Part shown: piece after piece, positions 44,495-56,590 of the stretch
Position numbering within the stretch: the first letter of the stretch is position 1
Layout: the number at the start of each line of letters is the position of its first letter
DNA from: Melampsora larici-populina 98AG31
Taxonomy: Eukaryota; Basidiomycota; Pucciniomycetes; Pucciniales; Melampsoraceae
Length of the DNA stretch: 64,000 nt
Assembly (NCBI RefSeq): GCF_000204055.1
Contig: NW_006768848.1
Span: forward strand, 62,001-126,000
Reading direction: 5' to 3'
Notes under the pieces: model-generated
Database searches by the model: none
What the model was told of the DNA's origin: nothing
What the model saw: only the letters and a program-made list of their open reading frames with translations
Position numbers and translations under genes: made by a program

Positions 44495-47400
44495 TTAGTA
44501 TTTGACCCAGATGCGGATTGGAACAGATAAGCGTATGAGCCTACCACTAGTACGGTTGCTAGCGATCGTAGAGATCTGCTGATTGGTGGGATCTGTACTA
44601 GGTCCACTGTTTACCCATTCTTCCTTGACAAAATCAATGGCACGAGTGAATGGTGTGATTGGAGTGATGGGCAAGACCTAAGAGACAAGATCCAGAATGA
44701 TGTTTAGGGGCAACGATGAATGTCGAGGATTTTTGCAAAGTGAAAACTCACTTGTATCATATGAGCAGCCTCTTTGAGTTCCTTTCAAAAGTTGGCGAAA
44801 CCAAGATCAGCTCAAGCACCTTGTCGGAAGAAAATGTAAAGTTGACTCACTGAAAAGAAGGTAGTATAATTAACCAAGTTTTCATACATCACTCCAGCTA
44901 CACGGTTCTGGATGAAATTTCCTGGTTGGATCGTATTCTCTTCTGTCATGAGGTAATAAAAATTGATACTGCGTCGTAAAATAGTCAATTGAAGATCGGC
45001 CAAACCTCCCAGCACAGACCTCGAGGTTACCTCTGCCCAACTCTTGACGGCATAAAAGAAACTGTTGTAAAGATTTTAATGTGAGAGTCTGTATCCATAT
45101 TAAAACAAGTATGAGTTTACGCACTTGACATCCTCACTCGTACTCTGATTGGACGAAAAACTAGGTCAGTTCTTGTATCAATTGGAAGAATAAGATCACG
45201 AGGTCTAACTTCTTCATTTTTTCCATTGATGGAACTTTGTAAACCAGTAGCTAGACAGTGTCCCAGGAACCAATCGAAGTGCCTCGAAAACGGGAAGTAA
45301 CTATCCTTATCGGGAGCTGGATTATTGACATCTCGAATCAAAGACTCGACAAAGAAAGACACCTTATCACGAAAGCTTGGATCAAGCTTGACGAGAATAG
45401 CAGCCGCATGAATGAAGTATCCATAATGGAAATGATGATCTATCAAAAGGGTACATTGGTGTTGGCGTCAATTAAAGATGATCAAAAGGTGAGATTAACA
45501 AAAGACAGACCATTATACACGCCATTCCCAAAATCAGCATACTGATCACCCGTTTTCAGGAATGTAGAACTGATAATTCCTTTCCAGGTTCGCTCATAAA
45601 CTAAGGGATCCGTAGCTCTCACAGCCTTAGGGTCCAGGAATTGGAGGAAACTGTGTTGCGTTTGGTTCACACAGTGCGAGGTCAAGTTGGAGTCTTTGAG
45701 TATTTCGGAGATGGCGAGGCACTGCAAGGCCTGTTTGGCTAGCTTTTTACCACTAAAATCTGGAAGTGTAAAGTTTGCAACACCCATAATGGTGCATCAG
45801 ATAAAGTTTGCAACGTTGATGAAAATGAACAAACAACGTACACCAGCTTGTTAGGTTTGACTCCGCAACAAAATCAACACTAAGGTCCTTGATGGCCACT
45901 TGTCGAAGGATATCCAAATCTCGAGATGTGGGTGAAGCAGGGTGACTTAATTCTGGATTGAAGGGACGAATGGTGTAACGTTTGACAGCTTCGATCTCTG
46001 GCTCTATGAATTTCCATGTCTTGGACGCGTACAAAACCATATCGCCGTTCACTCTGGAGTTAAGGACTACTTTAGGTTTGACAGGACTGATTGAGGAAGA
46101 CATGGAAGCCGCATGATGAGGGAGTGCAAACAGCAACGGAGGCATAGAGTTCTTTCGAGGTCCCGAAGTTACTGTATTAAGCAACAAACACGCACGAAAA
46201 GGGTGGACATAAATTTCAGCATCAGTCTACACTGCTCGGTCTCGGCTATATGGAACAGGAAATCATACCCCAATCGAAACCGTAAGTGCCGCTGCCGACC
46301 GCGCCAGTCGTTATCGTAGCGCCAGTGACCCAAACTCCAACACTGCGATCATACAATGCCTCTTCTGCGGATCCCACTTTAGCATTGTCACTTAGCCTAA
46401 CAACTTGGATAACACCTGTCCATTCACCGTTCAAGCTAACAAGTTCCGAGGGCGAGTTCGGCGACTTTTGAAGCTGAAGAGGTCTCTGAGTAGAAGTTGA
46501 GGCAGCTCTCGCATAAATCAACCAGGTAGAATTATCGCTGTAAGACACGCGATATTTGCTGAAACGGGTCGGAGAGTTTTCGGAGTCACATTCATCAGAT
46601 GCGATATTGGCTTCAGGATTTGTCTCATGTGGCGACTCAACCGCAGTAAAGGATATTATCTTGTATGTTGAGCGGATGGAAGGGGTGAGGTCTTGATAAA
46701 TGAATGTCAGAAAAGCCGCCCCTCGACAGAGAGGAGAAGTGAGCTGAGGGCGATGGGTTGTAAGTGTAGAGGTATAATCTGCACTGGCACCCGCCAATGT
46801 AAGAGTCAAGGATGCAGTGAGCTCGGACCAATTTGAAAGTTCGGCACGGACGCTGGCTGGAGTCAATTCTTGAGCCCCCATACTGATAGTAGCATTGAGG
46901 GGGTAAGTGTATGATCGCGCTACCGTTCGCCCAGTATCATTTGCTGGGTAAGCATATATACGCTGAGCCACGGATGCATGGAACACGCCAATTCCTACAA
47001 TAGCCTGAGAATCTGATATCGAAAGCGTGGAGGACCCGTTGAGGTAGGCGATAGCGTACGGCAAGGAAAAAACAGGATCGGTGCCTTGACTAGCTGGTAA
47101 GAGGAACTGATTGTACCACTTGCTGGTTCCAATTGGCACATAGTCGTCCGTCGCGCCTAGCCGTAGGCCTGAGGCTGGCAACAAGTTTACCGGCTTCACT
47201 GGATGTTGTACAGCATTTTGGAAGAAGGCAGGAGGTTGAGTAGCAATCGGTTCGAATAAAGGCCCAGCGACCTGTGGGACAGGTGGTCTGATGGGAAGTC
47301 GGAATGGAACGGCCATCACACCGCGAATGACTTGCACAACGAGGCCATGTTTCGACACAGGTGTGCTGGGAATTGAGGATGAAGCATTGGCAACGCCGAC

Positions 47401-47586
47401 ATGCAAAGTTTCAGGCAGCACGGGAAGCGTGATACCGAGACCATTTGTGGATGGCGAATCAACATTCCGTTTGGCAGCGGTCGATCGTGCATCAGAAGGC
47501 TGGACCGGAGTGAGACTGCCCTCAGCGAGACTGCACAATACGAATCCTACGCAGGGCGCCCGAATCAAGTACGAGTTTAATCTCAT
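44495..47586 (-). CDS. GH81 endo-1,3-beta-glucanase, C-terminus apparently short
   Basis: Eight minus-strand exons: 47586-46269, 46171-45842, 45759-45511, 45439-45210, 45144-45125 (20 nt), 45061-44851, 44781-44752, 44677-44495. The start [17 protein letters not shown] gives a likely signal peptide. GH81 landmarks: [104 protein letters not shown] (catalytic glutamates), [15 protein letters not shown] and [17 protein letters not shown]. Secreted GH81 enzymes cleave internal beta-1,3-glucan bonds in wall remodelling. The last exon diverges after EEWVNSG and stops, so the usual C-terminal segment is missing or lies in an unrecognised exon. Confidence 0.88.
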
Positions 47587-48711
47587 ACCCGATATCTGTG
47601 GCACTACACCGTCACATAAGAGCGCCAGTCAGTTTACAAGAAAAAGTCCGAGCTTCACGGGATGGCGAAGACGAATGAGCAAAAAGGATTCTCGCGAACT
47701 CACGATGGGAGTCGGACTACTGCGAATTTTTGAATATCTTGTTTCGCTCGCGAAAGTATGAGTTCGTGAGGAGTACGCGGGTATTGAATTTGACCAAATT
47801 ATACGAAGCTGGCGCGATATGTAGACCTGATTTAAAAAAAAGTTGCTACGTTCTAGAGATTGTGGTGTTAAGGACTGAAAGGAATGACTGAGTATGCGAT
47901 GTTTAAAACCACGGAGCACAGAAAACTTGAAAGGACAAAAGTGATCAAGATGCTGCAATCGGCGCTGAGATAGCTGTCATTCAAGCAAGACTTAACGAAG
48001 AGGACCCCGGAAAGCTCCTGGAGAACAAACCGTCCTCGATCCATTCCGGCCCCGGCCCTCACACTTTCACTATTTGCCCCGAGGAGAGGTGGGTTAACAT
48101 GGATTTCTCGGTGGTAGGAGAAGCGCCTTGATCAGGGCTCTCGATTACATATACTTTCAGTTTTGTACCACGTGTAATCACCGAGATATCCGTATGTAAG
48201 TACCCGACCCGAGCCGGTATGGATTTTCGTCGGTCTGGGGGGGCAAAAGTTACAAATCACACATTTCCCAAGCCACCAGTCATGTTCAGGGTCAGACATG
48301 TGTACCATCTGATAGCCCTCGTTGAGGCGCATCTTTTGCACCTGTCACATCTCTGGTACCATGTGACATGACTTCACAAAACACCGGTATCCGAAAACCC
48401 CCTCAGGACGGTTTGTTCTCCAGGAGCTTTCCAGGGTCCTTAACGAAGTCCCTCGGCGCTGAGACAGTGAACGAACGGAAGGGTCCAAGATTAAAAATAG
48501 ACGGCCTGACCCCACTCCATTTTGAATATATCTTCCTGATCTTCCTATCCTACGCTTGCCGCCTCCCACGCCAAGGGCCCATGGTGATTGAGGGTGATTA
48601 TCAATTCGAATTTGGCATCAGAAGACACTGGACAGCCACTGCATATCATCAATGACTGTCCAGTGTCTATAGGGCGATAACCAGAACGGCAAAAATGGAA
48701 TTTTGGCACAA
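47587..48711. other. Region with inverted repeat and hairpin, no gene seen
   Basis: A 35-bp inverted pair GGACCC.GGAAAGCTCCTGG occurs at about 48003-48037 and 48404-48440. A hairpin with 13-bp arms AGACACTGGACAG/CTGTCCAGTGTCT lies at 48623-48668. These may mark a small TIR element, but its outer ends are unclear. Confidence 0.4.
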
Positions 48712-48726
48712 GCTCCCCTAGTCTAA
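48712..48726 (+). tRNA. tRNA-Arg(UCU), 5' part, separated by transposon
   Basis: GCTCCCC (48712-48718) is the 5' acceptor strand, followed by TA and GTC plus TAA, the first half of the A box and D arm. The rest of the gene lies 1.45 kb away at 50180-50252. Confidence 0.8.
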
Positions 48727-50179
48727 CACCGTGGACAAAAGCCCGTCGCATCCGGGTTTGCGACGACAGGACGCTTCACACGGGGTGTAGCGACATGTGT
48801 ATGCTACATAGCCAAAACTGACATGCGACCGTCTGACATGTACTGCGACAGGATCCTCGAAGGTGCGACAGGTTGTGAACAGGTTGCGACAGCGGCCGAT
48901 TTCGCCTTTGCGGTGCGACATCAAGCCACTTCCATACGCCACTCAGTCTCAGCTCTCCTACCCACTCCTCAATGCCCGTAAACCTCACCACTAGGCCAAA
49001 GATGAGCAATGAAGGCTACATGCGCATGTTTTTTCTTAAGACAGATTGAAGATGCTCAAATGTTTGGTAAGTTGTGTAAAGAAGCCGATATACCGCTGTG
49101 ATTGGAACGAGTCAACTTTTAGTGTGATCAATGGACTCATATGGGGACTTTTGTATACAGACCGACCAATGAGAAGCATGATCATAAGGCATGCCAATCT
49201 ATTGATTCAAAAAGGTTTCAAAGACACCTTGGGCTCTCATGTTTTGCTACCCAAATGATACTAAACCATCCACGAGTGCACTCTGATTGATTATATTCAT
49301 ACAGATTGAGTGTGATCTGGCCCATCATGTTCAGCATTTAGATAGGTTTAGTTATCCAAAATATCAATGTGTAGCTTGTCTTTTGAAGAAAATGGAGAAC
49401 TTGAGTCGGTACTGATCAATTGTGGCAATGTTTCATGAGATGCTTTCAGAAAGAAAAACCTAACAAAAGTAGATAGTAGATAGGTAGTTGAGTGTATGCC
49501 TCGATAGTTTAACTGAAAGAAGTACGACGACTGCAGCGAGGTAAGGCTTGATTGAATAGTAGATACAATGGGGTCTTTGATGGAGATGTACTGTGTTGAT
49601 GCTGTAGGTCAGACAATCGGATATGAGCATGATCAAGCGCTTGATCAGTTTAAGCTTCCTTGTCCTTTGAAGCTATATGGTAGATCACCTCGGAGATGTT
49701 CAGTGGCTGGATGTCGAGTGGGCATTTCAGAGGAATAGGGTCGGCTGAGTTGTTCCCTCTATCTGATCGCTAAAGGAAAGCCTCGTCGGTGGTCTTTGGA
49801 TCTTCGTATGTTTGTAGAGGTCTTCTCTTGAGTATTTGACTTCCATTGACCACGGTGAGCCGGTCCGTTTTGGTCGGTGTACAATTCGGTTGTGCGTTGT
49901 GAGTAAGTACAAACGCTCATGATGAGAGATGAAGGTTGTTGTCCTTTGTTGTCGGATTGGATCAAGAATGGCTTGAACGGCTTGATGTCGCACCGCAAAG
50001 GCGAAATCGGCCGCTGTCGCAACCTGTTCACAACCTGTCGCACCTTCGAGGGTCCTGTCGCAGTACATGTCAGACGGTCGCATGTCAGTTTTGGCTATGT
50101 AGCATACACATGTCGCTACACCCCGTGTGAAGCGTCCTGTCGTCGCAAACCCGGATGCGACGGGCTTTTGCCCACGGTG
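48727..50179. mobile_element. 1453-bp TIR element with TAA duplication, inserted in a tRNA gene
   Basis: The arms are 200 bp each (48727-48926 and 49980-50179) and nearly identical; the outer ends read CACCGTGGACAAAAGCCC and, inverted, CACCGTGGGCAAAAGCCC. TAA is duplicated (48724-48726 and 50180-50182), which suggests PIF/Harbinger. The arms carry about eight copies of GCGAC/GTCGC, possibly transposase-binding motifs. The 1-kb interior has short frames but no transposase, so it is non-autonomous. Confidence 0.8.
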
Positions 50180-50252
50180 TAAAGGTAGGGCGTTGGACTT
50201 CTACACCAAGGTGGCGATCCAAAGATTGCGGGTTCGACCCCCGCGGGGAGTG
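50180..50252 (+). tRNA. tRNA-Arg(UCU), 3' part, with 13-nt intron
   Basis: Joined to 48712-48726 with one TAA removed, the gene forms a complete cloverleaf. Acceptor stem: GCTCCCC with GGGGAGT; discriminator G. D stem: GTCT with GGGC. Anticodon stem: TTGGA with TCCAA; loop C-T-TCT-A plus A after removal of a 13-nt intron, CACCAAGGTGGCG, at the canonical position after base 37. Variable loop: AGATT. T stem: GCGGG with CCCGC; B box GGTTCGACCCC. The anticodon TCT reads AGA. A TTTT run at 50253-50256 is the Pol III terminator. The 3' half (AGATT..GGTTCGACCCCC..GAGTG) resembles yeast tRNA-Arg(UCU). With the insertion the gene should not make a normal tRNA. Confidence 0.85.
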
Positions 50253-50256
50253 TTTT
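50253..50256 (+). terminator. Pol III terminator of the tRNA-Arg gene
   Basis: TTTT directly after the discriminator base. Confidence 0.7.
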
Positions 50257-51455
50257 GGCTGTTTCGGGGCTTCTCGTCCGGTACTTGAAACCCCCAAAGT
50301 CGCGCTTGTCTTTTTCCTTTTGACATGAGGTCGTGGTGAAGCTCCAAGACCAAAGTTTGCTCAAATCCCTTGACAATGCTTTCCGGCAACAAGCCACGAG
50401 CAGCTAGGTCTGTGTACTAAATCTGTTTTGATGCTTCTGATCTTGGACAAATTGACCAAACCCCACTTGTCCATGGTATTCAAGATGCAACTACGAAAAT
50501 GGGACAGTCGTCATGAGAAATGTATCTCAGCTTCGCTTATGCATGAAAGGCCCGTGTTTCTTGGCATTGCTCCTGATGAAAAGGCAACTATTATACTTGG
50601 AATGTTGAATTCAGCAGCTATCGAAGTGAATGATTATATAAGAATGACTCTGCGTATCATTCTTTACTATGGGCAAAGCTGTGGTTCAAAACCTGGGTCA
50701 CAATCTGAATCTGTGTCGATAGCAATATGTTCAAAAGGTTCACATCATGTTTTTTATTTTGCTGAATCTTTATCGGGAATCCGGGATGGTCACAAAATGT
50801 CATATATTTTGACAAGATATTATACATCTCATTAGGCATTGTGGCTAACTTAGCACAAGTCACACAACAACACCACGGATACTTGCCCAATAAATCATAT
50901 GAAGGGCGGGGACTTGATTGAGTTGGTTCCTGAGGGATATTTATGATGTGGGACTCGGGACTGATCACAAGCGAGGAATGTTGAAGTGATTGTGAATAAG
51001 GAGGGCTCATAGTATTAGACGCAGGTAGTTGTCACAAAGCGGTTCATACCTAACTGTATCTATCTCGGGATGGAGAGAGCAGGGACAGAAGACTTTTCTG
51101 GCCATGAAACCTAGTCACATATTTTAAATGTCATCTATTATAGCACTTCACCCTGGCTTGATGGATTAATTATCTGTGATCAGATGCAAAAAGATGTAGA
51201 AGAAAGCAAAGTTAAATTTTAAGAAGCAAAATGAAAAAATGTGACATAAATATGAATATATAAAATTGGTTCAAGACACTAAAGTTTATCTAAAACCTCA
51301 ATAAAAATGGTACACAGTACCCGAAATTTCAACTCCATTCCAATGGATATAAAAAGTAAAAGTCCTTATATAAAATATAGTTCTAACGTGAGCCTCTCTT
51401 ACACTTTGCGATAGAAACACAAATGTGAGCTTTCTCATGTCTGCGGAAAGATAAA
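50257..51455. other. No gene recognised
   Basis: A 135-codon plus frame (50428-50835) and a 117-codon minus frame overlap, but neither shows a domain, signal peptide or exon structure. Confidence 0.35.
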
Positions 51456-52415
51456 TTACAAGCCGAAGCTTTGTGCACACTCATGACATCCTCCATCTGC
51501 TTGGGTGGCGTTGCTTGTGATATCATTGTCTTTGCCTCCATCATCTTCAACTGTTGACGACTTGCCTACATCAGTGGAATTCGGACTAACTGACACATCG
51601 GATCCACGGACACTATATCGGTCTACCTTTGCAATACCAAGGTTATTTTCATTTGATTCATTCGCCAGATTCAAGCTTTGCTGATACAGAAGATTAGTAA
51701 GATTTAAAGTTGGTTTGTTCTCGATATTGATGATACTGATGTTCGGCTTGTTCTCAATATTAGTGATGTTATAGATCGCCTGATTGAAGACGTTGGTGAC
51801 CTGTGTGGCAGGGTTTGTTCGTGAAGTGCTAACCTGAGAACTATGTGATTCAAACACTGGGTTGGTGACTGTTGAGCTCGCCCCAGTTGCATGTTTCGAA
51901 GGTGGCGTACTTGAGAGTAATGTATTTTTTGTACCTTTGAGAGACCCCCATGTATCTGAATCTGGGGTTGAATTATCTTCATCCCGAAGCTGAGAAAATC
52001 TTCCTGGTTTGCCTTTAGATCCACCTGCACCAGGAGATGATTTACTGGCAATTGAATTCACCGCGGATACACTCGAACCACGGGTTTGTGAAGGCCTCTG
52101 TTGGCGATTTCCACCACCTTGACTAAATCCACCTGGAGGTCCGAACCCAGGAAGCATTCCGCCATAACCAGATACGACTCCACCGAACATGGTCAAGCCG
52201 CCAGTAAACCCGTTCGAAATCCCCCCGTACAAAGCACTAATTGCGTTCATAAACCCTGTTTTGCAAATACATGAATATGAGCCCTTCGCACCAGAATTTT
52301 TGATCTTGATAGTGGGTCTCCAAAACTCGTAAGTGATTACCAGACACACCTAGGGCATTGAAATCCGCAGCCGCATTGCAACTGCCACACGAACATGTTG
52401 GGCACCTTCGCTTAC
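51456..52415 (-). CDS. Hypothetical Gly/Ser/Asn-rich protein
   Basis: At least two minus-strand exons: 52415-52341 (KRRCPTCSCGSCNAAADFN) and 52255-51456, joined in phase across a GTAATC...AACAG intron. Upstream exons with the start probably exist (a candidate ATG at 52619 begins MAHRPSNLLGTKTD) but could not be joined. The second exon starts GFMNAISALYGGISNG, followed by a glycine-rich stretch (FGGVVSGYGGMLPGFGPPGG), a Ser/Thr-rich low-complexity part, and an imperfect repeat IENKPN.../IENKPTLN. The tail ends GGCHECAQSFGL. The CPTCSCGSC cluster could bind a metal. No family is recognised; the long open frame and consensus splice sites favour a real gene. Confidence 0.45.
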
Positions 52416-52789
52416 CTAATCAAAGGTAAGGAGGTGGTACCGAACAGTCAATTTAGTCAAATCATTACCTTATCTTCAACTTGATAAACAAAAATGAAAA
52501 GGATACTGACGTTGTGTCCTTTTCGAATTTCTGTGTTGTTGATCGATAGAAAATTGGTGTACCTCGTTCTGATCTATGTCAGTCTTCGTTCCAAGAAGAT
52601 TAGAAGGTCTGTGGGCCATGTTAAAACATACATGAGGTTTTATGATACACGAGGTATTTTCTGTCAGTGACACGACGATGTGGTAAAATAAAGAGAAGAA
52701 TATAAGAGGACTGTACCCGGATGAGACGACAGTATTGGTGGAAGCCAAACCATCAGCGGATGCTTCAATCCTCTGAATTGGAGTCACTA

Positions 52790-53575
52790 ATTTCGATTTT
52801 CTGAGTCAGCTCGAGTTCAGTGTGAGTCACATTATGGGTAACTTACCAAACAAGAAAATAATTGATGCAGAAAAGGGCGAGATAGACCGCATTTCTTTTG
52901 ATGAGATGCCAACACTTGAACAATCCTATCCAGCGGAATTGTTTGCGCGGGGTAGCTATGAAAAAGTTTCGCTTGAGAAACGTCACAGGATTGAAAAAAG
53001 ATTGACTTGATCTGATCCAGAGATATGGCCCCGATAAAATTATACCTCAGTTCAGTTCTCATAAGTCTTCCTGAAGTTGCTCATCCAGTGATCATGATCA
53101 ATTTCGTGATTTCTGATGAGTCATTATCTCAAGGCAACGTTGTGTATCATCAGATGGCATAGAAGCGACTGCTCGTAATTGTGATGCGTTGATTGGTTGC
53201 TCCATTACGGCATTACAAGAGCTGTCGCTGATTCGCCAGATGTCTGTTCTTCGTTGATTCTGAAGGCGGTGAGAAATGCTTTCTCAAGCTGGGTTGGTGA
53301 TGATTCAAGATCAAGGATGAGGATAAAGGTTTCGATACTCTTTTTGCTGAGAAATTCCTCAATGACATGGCACCCAGGCTTTTATCGAGTGTTGTTGCAA
53401 CGCGACCGCTGGAGAATTTCCAAGCTGATCATGATAAAGGGAATTTCTTCATTCAACAACCCCGAGAAATCAATAGGTGGGTTTTCTGGATGCACATAGC
53501 TGACAACCAGATACGCCCAGACTCCAAATATCCGAAAATAAATCAAGGAAGCCAAGATATTTTATGAACGCTGAT
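52790..53575 (+). pseudogene. Degraded coding-like region
   Basis: Plus-strand pieces such as ELFARGSYEKVSLEKRHRI (about 52940) and FDTLFAEKFLNDMAPRLLS (about 53330-53390) followed by NFFIQQPREINRWVFWMHI look protein-like, but stops and frame changes separate them. No family is recognised. Upstream of the dipeptidase gene. Confidence 0.25.
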
Positions 53576-53812
53576 CATGTTTGATAATCGCTTGCCAGAG
53601 CCCGAGGGCGGCAAAGGATTGCTCGGCACAGAGGTTCTGGACGCTTCCTATAAGCATATATGCTAAAAGAGTAGTTCACGGCTATCAGTACAAAGATCGA
53701 ATGCCTATACAGGCTTTACATAGCTTGGCAGCCTCTTGATCATCAAAGCAGTCAACGGTCATTCAGACTTCTTGTTTACCACTTGCACCTCATCAACAAA
53801 TCTAAATCAAAA

Positions 53813-56590
53813 ATGCCCAGTAGTCACACTTGTCAACCCGTCTTTGATTATATCGATGCCAACCAAGCCAATTTGATCGACCGGCTGAAGCAAGCGGTGG
53901 CAATTCCATCAGTATCTGGTGATGCAGTCTATCGTCCCGATGTATTCAAGATGGCAGATTGGCTCGATGCTCAGCTTCAAGCATTAGGTGTCAAGTAAGG
54001 ATCCATTCGTTAAAGGACTTACATCATAAAACCTCAAGCTTGATTGCCAAAAATAAGCCATCGATCCACCTTTGTGCTAACGGCGACCAATCTAAAACAG
54101 GACAGAGAAAAGACCTTTGGGTAAACACGTCATGGACGGACAAGAATTAGAATTACCTCCAATCATCTTGGGGCAATTTGGAAATGATCCCAAGAAAAAG
54201 ACCATCTTGGTATACGGTTCGTCAGCGGCTGACTCGAGATGCATTTGAAATGAAGAGCTGACATAACTTCGTTCTTCAGGCCATTTTGACGTGCAACCCG
54301 TGAGTTGATGCAACGTACTAGAGAGTGATCGATGCTGATCGATGCTGATAAGCTTATCACATTTATATCAGGCGTTGAAATCCGACGGGTGGAACACAGA
54401 ACCGTTTGAGTTGACGCATGATACCGGAACTGATAGACTTTATGGTAGAGGAAGTTCGGATGACAAGGTATGGCTGATGCATTGTATGTGTTTATAGGCA
54501 GACTTACCTCTGGCTGCAATGTTCAGGGTCCTGTTTTGGGCTGGCTCAATGCGATTGAAGCTCACTTGAAGACCGGCACGGAATTCCCGGTTAACTTGAA
54601 GATGGTTTTCGAAGGTGAGAATTCACTGGTATTTTCTTTGTACAAGTCAATCTTGATACTTATACGTGCAAATACATAGGAATGGAGGAGTCAGGCTCGG
54701 AAGGCTTGGACGCCGAGATTGTGAAAGAAGCCAAAGGCTTTTTCGCAGATGTGGATGCTGTTTGCAGTGAGTCTTTCTGCTCGGATGAAGTCTATGATCT
54801 AGAGCCATTGTTGACAACCTTTTTTTTCATTGTCAGTTTCGGACAAGTCAGTACACGTGTCCTTTTAGACTTTTGCGTGGTGATGAGACTTACAAGATGG
54901 ATTATCTAAAGTTATTGGCTCAATACAAAGGTATGTGATGACAATTTGTTCAATCCTACGCTAAAGTGTACTGATAATATGTAACTTTTTCAGACACCGT
55001 GCTTGAGTAAGGCCACCGTTCTAGTTCATATCAAGTATCACCCTAAATTTATAGTTTTTTGGACCGCGTGTTTCCGTAGCATATGGTCTGCGAGGAATTT
55101 CTTACTTCAAAGTGACCGTTTGTGGGCCTGCACACGACTTGCATTCGGGAGTTTTCGGTATGCTGGTCACATCTTTCTTTGATCACCATTACCGGGTCTA
55201 ACAATTCAATCTCTCATTAATCATTCAGGTGGCACCGTGCACGAACCCATGAACGACCTCGTACATATCTTCTCCAAGCTGACTAGTCCACAAGGGGAAA
55301 TCCTTGTACCAGGTATAAAGCAGGTTAGCACTTATTCTCTCAGCTAGCTTGATAAACCTGATCGTTCACTCATCAAATTTGCGGCAAAAAGTTGGTCGCC
55401 CCGCTTGTTCCGGGTGAAAGAGAACGTTACGAAGCAATAGATTTTACAAACGTGAGTGAGATCGGCCATCTCGCATCTTTGCTCGCTTGTATAGTCGACC
55501 CTTATAAGATGGCTCCTGACCGCGTACAACTCATGTTAGAAAGATCTGTCGACAGCCGTAGGGGCGGAAGTCTTGCTCAGTGATGACAAATGTCAAACCC
55601 TTATGGGACGGTACGTCTCCCTTTTGATGAACACTTCCAATCTAGACTCGTTTTGATGAGTATCAATTCTTTTATTTGCTACTCAGAATGCGTGAGCCCA
55701 GTTTATCGATACACGGTTTCGAGGGTGCCTTTTCAGCGCCTGGTAGCAAGACGGTAATTATGGACCCAATTGATCTCTATGTCGTATGAGCTGTACTTAT
55801 GGGATGTAACATTCAGGTCATCCCGGCTTGTGTGCATGGAAAGTTTAGCATCAGGCTTGTCCCGAACATGGTACGGCCGATATGCTCATCCCCGTGTTGA
55901 GATTTGGGTTTTTGAGTCTAACTCTTGAGTTTGTTTCACATGCTGATGTTTTGACCGTAGACACCGGACGAAGTTGAATCTTTGGTCAAGAAATACTTGG
56001 AAGCTGAGTTTGCTAAGCTAAAGTCCAAGAACAAGATTAATGTAGAGTCTCTGCATGGTGGTAAACCTTGGGTCGCAGATCCAGACCACTACAACTATAG
56101 TAAGATCATCTTGTACTTTTCACTCTGATAAAAGCCGGTGCATTCTTACCAGCAGCTGACGAGTTGAATACAACGCGCGCTTTTCCACCAACAAAACTTA
56201 CCTTAGCTGCTGCTGCCAAGGCCACAGAAGTGGTATATGGAATGAAGCCAGATTACACTCGCGAAGGTGGCTCAATTCCTGTCACCCTTACATTTGCAGA
56301 AGCGTCAGTCGTATTTGTGTTTTTGGTGTATCAGGTGGTTTTAAACTGATAACAACTTGTATCTTCTGTACAGTTTGGGTAAGAGCGTGATGCTTTTGCC
56401 AATGGGGCGAGGTGATGACGGTGCTCATAGCACAAATGAGAAGCTCGATGTTAGCAATTACATCCAGGTCAGTCAGAAAATTACAAGGCATCCTTCTCGA
56501 TTTTTGAGTTGACTAATCATTACGTTTGCCACGCAGGGTACCAAACTTTTGGCCTGCTATCTACATGAAGTGGGAGCTGCGCAGCCTTAA
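53813..56590 (+). CDS. DUG1: M20 family cytosolic dipeptidase (DUG1/CNDP-like)
   Basis: Exons that join in phase: 53813-53994, 54101-54216, 54280-54299, 54372-54467, 54527-54614, 54680-54766, then an unclear exon, then a segment ending 55157, 55229-55323, 55392-55451, 55540-55610, 55687-55753, 55817-55870, 55961-56099, 56156-56303, 56374-56467, 56537-56590. Metal ligands: GHFDVQP (His), GRGSSDDKG (Asp), [10 protein letters not shown] (catalytic Glu/metal Glu), DAVCISD (Asp) and RGDDGAHS (His). Others: [35 protein letters not shown] and [15 protein letters not shown]. Homologs cleave Cys-Gly and other dipeptides in glutathione breakdown. Between ISD and YGLRGISYF (54770-55075), where relatives have NYWLG..KPC, the frame does not close: an extra coding-like stretch and a one-base mismatch occur. 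Confidence 0.88.

Noticed and set aside
46246..47761. Plus-strand frames overlapping the GH81 gene (for example 47291-47761)
   Set aside because: They are antisense to conserved GH81 exons and have no domain of their own.
48776..50182. Paired frames in the arms of the tRNA-disrupting element, similar to each other
   Set aside because: Their similarity simply reflects the inverted repeat; they have no start, domain or codon pattern of a gene.
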